Shown here piece by piece: positions 49,386 through 57,086 of a DNA stretch of 64,000 nucleotides (the stretch's first letter is position 1; every line of letters begins with the position of its first letter). The position numbers and the translations under genes were made by a program. The stretch is taken from contig NZ_JBDUUH010000005.1 of the NCBI RefSeq assembly GCF_039939195.1, positions 124,001 through 188,000 of the forward strand, in the 5' to 3' direction. Source of the DNA: Foliimonas ilicis (GTDB lineage Bacteria > Pseudomonadota > Alphaproteobacteria > Rhizobiales > Rhizobiaceae). The notes below the pieces were generated by a model. It did no database searches and had not been told where the DNA came from. It saw only the letters and a list, made by a program, of their open reading frames with translations.

Positions 49386-50224
49386 CGCAGCGGCAGATTC
49401 ATATCCTTTATCGCATCTGCTGGACATTGGCCTTGCTGATCGTTGCAATACCCTTCGTCTTCCCGTTCATCTGGATGGTGTCGGCAGGCTTCAAGAGCGT
49501 AACAGAGATATTCGGTGCGCCAACTCTCATTCCGCGTGTTTGGCGCGGGCAGAATTTCGTCGAGGTCTTCACCTATCAACCGTTTGCGCGGCAGTATTTC
49601 AACTCGCTCTACATTGCGATTGTTGTAACCGTACTGACACTCCTGATCGCATCGCTGGCAGGCTATGCGCTGGCGCGGATGCGTTTTGCCGGTGCCGGGC
49701 TGCTGATGGTTTTCCTGATTTCAGCACTGATGGTGCCGGAAGAAGTAACGATCATTCCCAACTTTTTCCTGATGCGCGGGATGGGACTGGTGGACAGTCA
49801 CTGGCCTTTGATCCTGCTGCCGACCTTCGGCCCGCAAGGCGTGATGGCAACATTTCTGATGCGCCAATATTTTCTCGCATTGCCGAAGGAGCTGGAGGAC
49901 GCAGGAAGAATGGATGGCCTCACTCGCTTCGGCATTTGGTGGAAGATCGCGCTGCCCATGTCACGCCCGGCTCTGGCGGCAGTTGCCATCATCACGTTCC
50001 TCCACTCGTGGAATCTGTTCCTCGAACCTCTGATATTCGTGAGTTCGCTTGAGATGTTCACGCTTCCTTTGGCGCTCTCCAACTTCAACGACAGCTATGG
50101 TCTTCCATTGTGGAACCTGCAGCTTGCCGCAACCAGCATTGCCGTGGTGCCGATCCTGATCGTCTACCTGATCGCCCAGCGGCAAATCATCGAAAGTTTC
50201 GCGCTATCGGGCGTTAAGGGGTGA
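49382..50224 (+). CDS. Sugar ABC transporter permease (MalG/UgpE type)
   Basis: 280 residues, starting in an ATGA overlap with the MalF-type gene. Six helices are apparent; PFVFPFIWMVSAGFKS is the first, and LIASLAGYALARMRFAGAGLL is cut by a helix break. The coupling motif is LPKELEDAGRMDGLTRFGIW. HSWNLFLEPLIFVSS near the C-terminus is typical of carbohydrate permeases of this type. It completes the inner-membrane channel of the importer. Confidence 0.94.
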   Translation: MTQRQIHILYRICWTLALLIVAIPFVFPFIWMVSAGFKSVTEIFGAPTLIPRVWRGQNFVEVFTYQPFARQYFNSLYIAIVVTVLTLLIASLAGYALARMRFAGAGLLMVFLISALMVPEEVTIIPNFFLMRGMGLVDSHWPLILLPTFGPQGVMATFLMRQYFLALPKELEDAGRMDGLTRFGIWWKIALPMSRPALAAVAIITFLHSWNLFLEPLIFVSSLEMFTLPLALSNFNDSYGLPLWNLQLAATSIAVVPILIVYLIAQRQIIESFALSGVKG

Positions 50225-50237
50225 GGTATCTACTTTC

Positions 50238-51278
50238 ATGACAAGTGTATCAATCAGAGGCCTTGAAAAGCGGTTTGGCACGGTGGACGTCATCCGTGGA
50301 GTGGATCTGTCGATCGAGGAGGGGGAATTCGTTGTTTTCGTCGGCCCTTCCGGCTGTGGCAAGTCTACGCTGCTCCGCCTCATCTCCGGGTTGGAATATA
50401 TCAGCGGCGGCGAACTATCGATCGGTGGCCGGGTGGTGAATGAGGTGCCTGCATCGCAACGGGGAGTGGCGATGGTTTTTCAGTCCTACGCGCTTTATCC
50501 GCATCTGACGGTCAGGGACAATATGGGTTTCGGGCTGAAGGTTCGTAAGGTGCCTGCCGCCGAGCGTGAAAGGCGAGTTGGCGAAGCGTCCGCCACTCTC
50601 AAGCTTGAAGCGTTGCTTGATCGATATCCACGCGAACTCTCTGGCGGCCAACGCCAGCGTGTCGCCATTGGCCGGGCAATCGTCGGTAATCCTGATGTTT
50701 TCCTCTTTGATGAGCCTTTATCCAATCTTGACGCGGAGCTTCGCGTTCACATGCGCGCGGAAATTGCTGCTCTCCACAAGCGGCTTGCGACGACTATGAT
50801 ATACGTTACGCACGATCAGATTGAGGCAATGACGCTTGCAGACAAGATCGTCGTCCTGCGCGACGGCAGAATAGAGCAGGTCGGTTCACCCAGAGAGCTC
50901 TACGAGGCCCCCGCCAACGTCTTCGTGGCGCAGTTCATCGGCAGCCCAAAAATGAATGTGTTGCCGGCGGCAAATGCGATTCTGCTGGCGGCCGGATCTG
51001 AAGCACCTTCTTCCGCCGAAAATCTGGGTATCCGTCCGGAGCATCTCGTCATTACCGAACCGCGAGAAGACGCGCTGCAGGGAACGGTCAAGCTGTGTGA
51101 GTACACAGGCGCGATTTCTCTGCTGCACATTGTATTGCCTGACGGAAAAATATGCCTTGTCACTCACGACAAACAGGAAATGCCTGTTATCGGGAGCGCA
51201 GTCGGGCTGACGGCTCACGCGGCCAACCTGCATTTTTTTGGCAGTGACGGGCGTGCCGTCGGCCGTATGGCTGAATAG
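50238..51278 (+). CDS. Sugar ABC transporter ATP-binding protein (MalK/UgpC/MsmX type)
   Basis: 346 residues. Walker A is GPSGCGKST near residue 36, the Q-loop is VFQSYALYPH, the signature is LSGGQRQRVAIGRAI, and Walker B is VFLFDEPLSNLD with the switch His in YVTHDQIEAMT. A C-terminal TOBE-type regulatory domain (about 240-340, LGIRPEHLVITEP) is present, as in MalK/UgpC. It energises the importer formed by the three preceding products. It ends the GntR-led operon; a 6-bp AGCTTA/TAAGCT stem overlaps the stop region (51277-51293) without a T-run. Confidence 0.94.
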   Translation: MTSVSIRGLEKRFGTVDVIRGVDLSIEEGEFVVFVGPSGCGKSTLLRLISGLEYISGGELSIGGRVVNEVPASQRGVAMVFQSYALYPHLTVRDNMGFGLKVRKVPAAERERRVGEASATLKLEALLDRYPRELSGGQRQRVAIGRAIVGNPDVFLFDEPLSNLDAELRVHMRAEIAALHKRLATTMIYVTHDQIEAMTLADKIVVLRDGRIEQVGSPRELYEAPANVFVAQFIGSPKMNVLPAANAILLAAGSEAPSSAENLGIRPEHLVITEPREDALQGTVKLCEYTGAISLLHIVLPDGKICLVTHDKQEMPVIGSAVGLTAHAANLHFFGSDGRAVGRMAE

Positions 51279-51405
51279 CTTAGACAATAAGCTCTCCGCT
51301 GTTCGTGCATGATCTTCAACGCCAGAAAAAGATGCGTGGCGCTAAAATAAAACTGCAGCGTGGAATCCCTCGGATACCCGACCGGCACTTTCAGACCGCA
51401 GCCAA

Positions 51406-52359
51406 TTAGCGAATGACGATCAAAGGGCCAATCCGGGTTGCTTTCACGGCGAGCGCTTGTTTGATGAAGGCAAGGGCGGCGTCGGTGTCGGCAATCGCTA
51501 TGGTGCCGCTCACTCGGCGTTGAGCGAGTGTGGTGCCGACGATGACGATCCGCCCGGGAAAGTGACGATTCATCTCTTCCACGACATAGGAAAGCGGAGC
51601 GTTTTCCACGGCGATCTGTCCGCGCTGCCAGGCCAAGGCCACGAGGCTGTCAATAGGCTGGACTGCCGTCTTGCCGCTGCTTCGGTCATAGGTGGCCTGT
51701 TCGCCTTGGGTGACGCGTACGGGCGAGTGGGGGGCGTCGTTCGAGACGACCAGAACGGAGTTTTCGGTCACGGTCACATCCGTATCGGCTTCGCCCAAGC
51801 GTACGTCAAAGGCTGTTCCCAGTGCCGTAACACGCGTAGTGCCGGCTTGAACGGTAAAAGGTCGCTCAGGTGCATGCGCCACCTGAAAAAACGCCTGTCC
51901 GCGCAGGAGATGAATATTTCGCTGCTTCCCGTCGAAGTCGACGGCGATCGCCGAGGAGGCGTTGAGCTGTACGATGGAGCCGTCTTCGAGAGCAAGGACA
52001 GGCATTTCCTCGGTTCCTGCAATCGCATCCGCCTGCAGGCGCATCGGCCCGTCAAGCAGCAGGAAGGCCATACCGAGGCCGGCGAGCAAGAGTACGGAGG
52101 CCGTAAGCGGTTTGGCTGTGCTGCGTGGTTTGACGTTGATATTGAGCAGTGCCGGGTCGGATTCAATCGCCGTTCGCGCATCGCCCAGCAGGCGCTCTGC
52201 GGCCCGGTAGGCGCGACCGTTTTCCGGGTCCCGGTCCAACCATTCCCTGAAGCGATCCTTGTCTTCGTCTGGTTGCTCGGTATCGGCGTTGCGCAGAATC
52301 CAGTCTGCTGCCTCTCGGTTGCGTTTTCGCTGAGCTCGGGTCGCGCGATTGCCCGGCAT
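51406..52359 (-). CDS. FecR-type anti-sigma/sigma regulator, membrane bound
   Basis: 317 residues from the ATG at 52359, chosen because GGAG lies 6 bases upstream; an ATG at 52377 lies too close to the putative promoter. N-terminal cytoplasmic domain with DUF4880-like EAADWILRN and RFREWLDRDPENGRAYR. One membrane segment (LTASVLLLAGLGMAFLLLDG) is at about residues 85-105. The periplasmic FecR domain carries LEDGSIVQLNASSAIAVDF and LLRGQAFFQVAH. The last part resembles a secretin/TonB short N-terminal domain (VENAPLSYVVEEMNRHFPGR). It receives the receptor's signal and controls the ECF sigma factor encoded just upstream. Confidence 0.93.
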   Translation of the reverse strand: MPGNRATRAQRKRNREAADWILRNADTEQPDEDKDRFREWLDRDPENGRAYRAAERLLGDARTAIESDPALLNINVKPRSTAKPLTASVLLLAGLGMAFLLLDGPMRLQADAIAGTEEMPVLALEDGSIVQLNASSAIAVDFDGKQRNIHLLRGQAFFQVAHAPERPFTVQAGTTRVTALGTAFDVRLGEADTDVTVTENSVLVVSNDAPHSPVRVTQGEQATYDRSSGKTAVQPIDSLVALAWQRGQIAVENAPLSYVVEEMNRHFPGRIVIVGTTLAQRRVSGTIAIADTDAALAFIKQALAVKATRIGPLIVIR

Positions 52360-52392
52360 TGGCTTCTCCAGCAGCATACAGTCCTGCCTAGT

Positions 52393-52421
52393 AGACGGTT
52401 GGCATCGCCAATTAGGGACTC
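52393..52421 (-). promoter_or_regulatory. Probable FecI-dependent promoter, copy before fecR
   Basis: A 29-base element is shared with the region upstream of the TonB receptor gene (59585-59613), with 25 of 29 positions identical. On the minus strand it opens with GAGTCCC, ends with CGATGCCAACCGTCT, and has a variable 7-base middle. A -35 like GAGTCCC and a -10 like CGTCT are 17 bases apart, which fits ECF sigma promoters. It lies between fecI and fecR, about 30 bases before the fecR start. Confidence 0.72.
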
Positions 52422-52430
52422 GTACCCGAT

Positions 52431-52970
52431 CTAAAGAAGGCAGTCGAGGCAGTGCGAGAACGCACGACGAAGGTGGCGATCGACCATATTCCGGGAAATG
52501 TTGAGTTTTGCGGCAATTTCATCCGGCGAAAGGTGGTGCAGCCGATGCAGGACGAACACGACGCGACGGCGGGTCGGCAACTCGGCAATAGCATCGCGAA
52601 GAATAGCGACACGAGCCTCGATCTCGAGCAGACGGTCCGGCGCTGTCCCGACGCTGGCGACAGACAGAGCCTCCCGTGCAGTGCCGGAGAAGAGGCGCGC
52701 TTCCATACTTTCTCGCCGTAACCTGTCTATTCCCAGATTGATTGCAGAACGGCACAGGAAAGCCTTTATCGACCGCTTGTTGCGCAGGATATCGGGCTGT
52801 GCTGCAAGCTTGATGTAAAGATCGTGAACGACATCCATCGCGGTGGAGCGTGGATGGCCTCTGCGTTTCACTGCTGCCGTGATGTCTGCGTAATACGCTT
52901 CCATCGCCCGATTCAGGAGATCATTGCTGTCCAGACTGTCCCAAGCCAGCGGAGAGGAGGGGCTCGACAT
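52431..52970 (-). CDS. ECF sigma factor, FecI-like
   Basis: 179 residues from the ATG at 52970; the upstream extension to 53114 has no sigma-factor sequence. Region 2 is at about residues 20-85 (MDVVHDLYIKLA, with FLCRSAINLGIDRLRRE). Region 4 is at about 115-175 (IAELPTRRRVVFVLHRLHHL, then SPDEIAAKLNISRNMVDRHL). It directs RNA polymerase to iron-uptake promoters when FecR is activated by the loaded receptor. fecR follows after about 70 bases containing a copy of the shared promoter element. The gene order receptor, ABC, sigma, anti-sigma on one strand forms a full regulatory loop. Confidence 0.92.
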   Translation of the reverse strand: MSSPSSPLAWDSLDSNDLLNRAMEAYYADITAAVKRRGHPRSTAMDVVHDLYIKLAAQPDILRNKRSIKAFLCRSAINLGIDRLRRESMEARLFSGTAREALSVASVGTAPDRLLEIEARVAILRDAIAELPTRRRVVFVLHRLHHLSPDEIAAKLNISRNMVDRHLRRAFSHCLDCLL

Positions 52971-53283
52971 CGGCACTTTAATTCCCGATCCAAAAATGAT
53001 GAACGCTCCCCATGAGTGATTTCTAACCCGGACAGCAATATGAAAAATGGCTATAGAATCCGTAAAAAGCCTGCAAGCGCAATAGGTTAGAATGGTTCCA
53101 AAGTCACTGAGCACGCGGCGTTAAAACAAGACTAAAAAAGTCATCTTTATATCTGATTTCGTTGGCCGATTCCTTCGATTCCTATGAAGCGGAATGCGAT
53201 CTTTGACCTTGTTCAGCGTCGAGAAAAGGCGACCGGTGTTGTATATTTGTAACGTAGGAGCGATGGGCTCTCGGTCTTCATAC
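52971..53283. other. Gene-free region between the ABC ATPase gene and fecI
   Basis: These 313 bases follow the ATPase gene and precede fecI on the minus strand, so they should hold the fecI promoter. The tract is relatively AT-rich around 53120-53160. I looked for Fur-, Irr- or RirA-type boxes and for the FecI-type element and saw none that is convincing. No gene is apparent. Confidence 0.5.
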
Positions 53284-54060
53284 CTACAGAGGTACGCACA
53301 GCGGCGTTCCGGCAACCGGGTCGCGGATAATGACCGACTTGACGCCGAACACATCCGCAATCGCTTCCGCTGATATGACATCCTCGGGTGGTCCGGCGGC
53401 CGTAATCTTCCCATCTTTCAGCATAACGACATGCTCGGCATAGCGAGCCGCCTGATTGAGATCGTGCAGGACGGCAACGACGGTCTTGCCGTGCTTATGC
53501 ACCAGCATGGTTATCAAGTTCATCAGTTCAATCTGGTGCGCAAGATCGAGATAGGTCGTCGGCTCATCGAGCAGGAGAACCTCCGCCTGCTGCGCCAATG
53601 TCATGGCGATCCATGCGCGTTGTCTCTGGCCGCCGGATAGAGTGTCGAGCGCTGTCTCTGCAAGCGTTGTCATCCCGGTCAGCATCAACGCCTCTTCGCA
53701 GGCGTCCTGATCCTGTTTTGACCAGCGCCCGAATAATGACCGGTGCGGGTAACGGCCCTGCTGGACGAGGTCGCGCACGGTCAATCCCTCCGGCGGCACC
53801 GGTCCCTGGAGAAGAACACCGACACGTTTCGCCATCTCCTTGGTGGACAAGGTATCGATGTCATGGCTATCCAGCAGGATGGTCCCTTCCGTCGCCGCCA
53901 TCAGACCAGCAAAGGTGCGCAGAATCGTGGATTTGCCGCTGCCATTCGGGCCGATCAGTGCTGTGAACCGGCGTTCCGGCACGTTCAGATCGAGATTCTC
54001 GACGATCCGGTGTTGACCATAGGCAATGAATACCTGCTGTCCTGCGAGTTTCGCCGACAT
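53284..54060 (-). CDS. Iron-chelate ABC transporter ATP-binding protein (FecE-like)
   Basis: 258 residues from the ATG at 54060 (GGAG 11 bases upstream); an ATG at 54081 overlapping the permease stop is equally possible. Walker A is GPNGSGKST, the signature is LSGGQRQRAWIAMTLAQ, Walker B is VLLLDEPTTYLD, and the switch His is in AVLHDLNQAARYA. The family mark GRYPHRSLFGRW follows the Q-loop. It powers import of a ferric chelate with the two permeases upstream. The order receptor, binding protein, permease, permease, ATPase matches Escherichia coli fecABCDE. Confidence 0.93.
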   Translation of the reverse strand: MSAKLAGQQVFIAYGQHRIVENLDLNVPERRFTALIGPNGSGKSTILRTFAGLMAATEGTILLDSHDIDTLSTKEMAKRVGVLLQGPVPPEGLTVRDLVQQGRYPHRSLFGRWSKQDQDACEEALMLTGMTTLAETALDTLSGGQRQRAWIAMTLAQQAEVLLLDEPTTYLDLAHQIELMNLITMLVHKHGKTVVAVLHDLNQAARYAEHVVMLKDGKITAAGPPEDVISAEAIADVFGVKSVIIRDPVAGTPLCVPL

Positions 54061-54067
54061 GTTCTTG

Positions 54068-55054
54068 TCATCTCCGGGCATGACGGCGACCCCATAGAAG
54101 ATATGCGAAGAAGGGAGCCCCGATTAGACCCGTGACGATTCCTGCCGGTAGTTGGGCAGGCGCAATGATCACGCGTCCCGCAAGATCGGCTGCCGTCACG
54201 AGACATGCCCCGATCAGCGCAGCGATCGGGAATATTTTTGTATGAGATGGGCCAACCAACCGGCTTGCAATATGCGGCGCGACAAGGCCGATAAAGCCGA
54301 CCAGTCCTGCCGCCGCGACTGCTGCGCCGGAAATGAGCGTGCACAGCAGGATCATAAGACCGCGGATCAGGTCGACCGGCTGGCCGAGGCTTCGCGCCGA
54401 ATTGTCTCCGAAGCGGATGAGGTCGAGTTCGCGGGCCGACATCCATGCCAGCACCAAGGGTATGATCAGCCAGAAAAACAGCAGCCGTACCTTTAGGAAA
54501 TTGGCGTCGTAAACACTTCCGGCCAACCAGACCATTGCCCGCTGAACATCCCCAATCTCGCCAAAGGCCGAAAGGAAGGTCGTGGCGGCGCTGGCAAGTG
54601 AACTGAGACCGATGCCGATCAGAATGATGCGCAGCGACGACGTGCCGCCACGCCAGGACAAAAGATATACTGCCGCTGCCATTGCGACCGCTCCAAGAAA
54701 TCCGGCAGCGGGCAGCAGCGCGGCGGGAGGATCTTGAAGAAGCACAATAACAACCATCACTGCTGCAGCAGCACCGCTGTTGATCCCCAGCACGCCCGGT
54801 TCCGCCAGCGGGTTGCGCATGACAGCCAACGTGATCGTGCCGGCTGTCGCAAGCGCGGCACCGACAAGAAGGGCGAGCAGCACGCGCGGCAGACGCAGGT
54901 CGAAAACGATCATCGTATTCTGCACGCTTGCCGCCGGCGAACCGGTGATCGTTTCGAAGAGTTCGTGCCACGATAGGGATATGTCACCCAATGCGAGGCT
55001 GGCTGACACCAGACCGATCAGGAGGAGGATGAGGACGGCGAGCAGACGCGTCAT
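54068..55054 (-). CDS. Iron-chelate ABC transporter permease (FecD-like)
   Basis: 328 residues of the FecCD/BtuC permease family with about ten membrane helices. Conserved blocks are LRLPRVLLALLVGAALATAG, NPLAEPGVLGINSGAA near residue 80, and GLVGFIGLVAPHIASRLVG in the second half. RVIIAPAQLPAGIVTGLIGA closes the protein. Its ATG overlaps the preceding FecC-like stop (ATGA), indicating coupled translation. It forms a heterodimer channel with that protein. Confidence 0.94.
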   Translation of the reverse strand: MTRLLAVLILLLIGLVSASLALGDISLSWHELFETITGSPAASVQNTMIVFDLRLPRVLLALLVGAALATAGTITLAVMRNPLAEPGVLGINSGAAAAVMVVIVLLQDPPAALLPAAGFLGAVAMAAAVYLLSWRGGTSSLRIILIGIGLSSLASAATTFLSAFGEIGDVQRAMVWLAGSVYDANFLKVRLLFFWLIIPLVLAWMSARELDLIRFGDNSARSLGQPVDLIRGLMILLCTLISGAAVAAAGLVGFIGLVAPHIASRLVGPSHTKIFPIAALIGACLVTAADLAGRVIIAPAQLPAGIVTGLIGAPFFAYLLWGRRHARR

Positions 55055-56100
55055 GCGGCACTCCCGGCTTTGTTTCGGGCAAGCCAGAGAAAGAAAGGCG
55101 CACCGACCAGAGCGACCGTGACGCCCACTGGAAAATTCTGGCTGGCGAAGAGCATGCGCCCGGCCGTATCCGCACCAACCACGAGCAGGGCGCCGCCAAG
55201 CGCGCTGAAGGGAAGTATCCAGCGATAATCGACACCGATGGTGATGCGCGCGATGTGTGGAACGACAAGCCCGACAAAGCCGATCGGGCCTGCGAGGGCG
55301 ACCGCGCTGCCGGCAAGCAGGATGATGAGGACGACGGCGACCGCACGCCAGACCAGGGGGTTTTGCCCAAGGGAACGTGCCGCATCGGCACCAAGACTCA
55401 ATGTCACAAGATGGCGCCCGAGGAAAAGGGCGCCCGCAAGTCCCGTCAGGATATAGGGCGCCACCGCGGAAGTCTGCGCCATAGTTCGCCCTGATACGGA
55501 CCCGGCAGTCCAGAGCCGGACGGTATCCAGTGTGCTCTCGTCAAAGATGAGCACGGCGCTCGTCAGGGCTGTCAGAAATGTCGCGACGATCGTGCCGGCG
55601 AGAACGAGCCCGACGGTCGACTGGCCAGCCAGGCCGAAGGAGCCGAGCCCGTAAACCACGATGGCGGCGCAGCCCGCGCCACAGAAGGCGAACCACAGAT
55701 AAATGTCGCTGGTTCCCGCGCCGAAAAGTGTCATGACCAGCACGACGGCAAAAGCTGCACCAGCATTGATGCCGAGTAGCCCCGGCGAGGCGAGCGGGTT
55801 GTTGGTCACCGCCTGCATGATCGCGCCGGAGACCGCGAGCGCACTACCGGCAAGCATTCCGGCAAGCACGCGCGGGAGGCGGATTGACATCACCAGCAAA
55901 TGCTCGCGCGCGCCGTCAAAATGGCAAATGGCATCCCAGACGGTGAGAAGCGGAATATAGACCGTTCCCAGCGTGACGGCCCACATCGATGTCGCGCCCA
56001 GCAGACAGAAAAGCAGGAGCAGGGCGAAAAGCCTGCTCCTGCCGGTCATGGCTGCGCGGCCCGGAGGCCTTGCGGCTGCCGTAATCCTGCTGCTGTTCAT
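55051..56100 (-). CDS. Iron-chelate ABC transporter permease (FecC-like)
   Basis: 349 residues, second FecCD-family permease. Diagnostic blocks are IRLPRVLAGMLAGSALAVSG, NPLASPGLLGINAGAA and GPIGFVGLVVPHIARITIG, with the ending PVGVTVALVGAPFFLWLARN. About ten helices. The start at 56100 overlaps the stop of the binding-protein gene as ATGA; an ATG at 56049 is a less likely alternative. Together with the FecD-like subunit it carries the chelate across the inner membrane. Confidence 0.94.
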   Translation of the reverse strand: MNSSRITAAARPPGRAAMTGRSRLFALLLLFCLLGATSMWAVTLGTVYIPLLTVWDAICHFDGAREHLLVMSIRLPRVLAGMLAGSALAVSGAIMQAVTNNPLASPGLLGINAGAAFAVVLVMTLFGAGTSDIYLWFAFCGAGCAAIVVYGLGSFGLAGQSTVGLVLAGTIVATFLTALTSAVLIFDESTLDTVRLWTAGSVSGRTMAQTSAVAPYILTGLAGALFLGRHLVTLSLGADAARSLGQNPLVWRAVAVVLIILLAGSAVALAGPIGFVGLVVPHIARITIGVDYRWILPFSALGGALLVVGADTAGRMLFASQNFPVGVTVALVGAPFFLWLARNKAGSAA

Positions 56101-57020
56101 CGCTCCGCCAGGATATAGCGCTCGATGTCATCGAGCACCCGATTGGCGGAACCGATGCCGTGGAAGCTTTGCCAGGCTGCACGATCGACGCGGTGAGCAC
56201 GGCCGTTTTGCACGGCGGGCAAGAACTGCCAGAGCGGGTTCTCGGTGACTTCCTTTTCGAGCGCATCGTCCAGCCCCCTCTCAAAGCCGCTGGCAGAAAC
56301 GTAAAGAAGAATGTCGCCGTCGAGATTGGCAAGTTCCTCCCAGTCGGGCCGCTTGACGATCGTACCGTCGCTCACCGTCTCGTAGGCGGTACGCTTGACG
56401 CCGGCTTCATGCAGCACAGCAAAGGGCGCATAGGCGGCAGGGCCGTCGACGAAGACGACGAACCGGCCCGGCGCGAAACGGACGGTAGAGACGGTCACGT
56501 CCTTGCCCTTCATGCGTTCACGGATCGACGCGACGCGCTTCTCGTAAGCAGCGAGTGCTTCGTTAGCCACGCCTTCGCTGCCGGTGGCGACTGACAAGAG
56601 CTGGAGATATTTCTTCCAATCCATGTGATTGAAAAAGACGGTTGGCGCGATCTTTGATACCTGCTCATAGATGGGCGAATGCCCCTCTGCGCTGCCGATA
56701 ATGAGATCGGGCTTCAGCGCGGCAATCCGTTCGAGGCTTGGTTCCTTCGGATTACCGAGGTCCACCATCTTCGACTGCTTGATGAAGTCGAGCACCTTGG
56801 CGTCCTGGATGGCCATATAGGGCGTGGCGACGACCGGAACCTCAAGTTCGATCAGGAGCCCGAGGGTCAGCAGAGGATCCAGCGTGACGATTCTCTTTGC
56901 CTCTACTGGTACGCAGAACGGCGCATTGTACACGCCTTCCGTGATCTCTTTCCCGTGACAGGCAGCGTGCGCAATCGAGAGGGGGAAGAGGATGAAAAGA
57001 AGGGCGAGACAGAAGCGCAA
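56097..57020 (-). CDS. Iron-chelate ABC transporter substrate-binding protein (FecB-like)
   Basis: About 307 residues. No ATG is available at the N-terminus; the TTG at 57020 places the signal peptide LRFCLALLFILFPLSIAHAA correctly. A TTG at 57086 would put the terminator hairpin inside the gene. The mature protein has the class III binding-protein pattern: AKRIVTLDPLLTLGLLIELE, IAALKPDLIIGSAEGHSPIY, and the C-terminal RAAWQSFHGIGSANRVLDDI. It carries a ferric chelate through the periplasm. It is the first ABC gene after the receptor gene, separated from it by a terminator, so its expression is probably read-through. Confidence 0.88.
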   Translation of the reverse strand: MRFCLALLFILFPLSIAHAACHGKEITEGVYNAPFCVPVEAKRIVTLDPLLTLGLLIELEVPVVATPYMAIQDAKVLDFIKQSKMVDLGNPKEPSLERIAALKPDLIIGSAEGHSPIYEQVSKIAPTVFFNHMDWKKYLQLLSVATGSEGVANEALAAYEKRVASIRERMKGKDVTVSTVRFAPGRFVVFVDGPAAYAPFAVLHEAGVKRTAYETVSDGTIVKRPDWEELANLDGDILLYVSASGFERGLDDALEKEVTENPLWQFLPAVQNGRAHRVDRAAWQSFHGIGSANRVLDDIERYILAER

Positions 57021-57046
57021 GACGGATACCGTTTCAGATGGACATG

Positions 57047-57078
57047 AAAAAAGGCCGCAGGGCTTTCGCCCCGCAGCC
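57047..57078 (-). terminator. Rho-independent terminator after the TonB receptor gene
   Basis: On the minus strand GGCTGCGGGGC, loop GAAA, GCCCTGCGGCC, then TTTTTT form an 11-bp stem with two G-U pairs and a T-run. It starts 9 bases after the receptor stop and ends about 27 bases before the FecB-like start. Partial termination here would make receptor message exceed ABC message. Confidence 0.88.
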
Positions 57079-57086
57079 GAAGGCAA

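Noticed and set aside
51277..51293. AGCTTA/TAAGCT stem at the end of the sugar importer operon as a terminator
   Set aside because: The stem is only 6 bp, AT-rich and without a T-run, so it is mentioned only under the ATPase gene.
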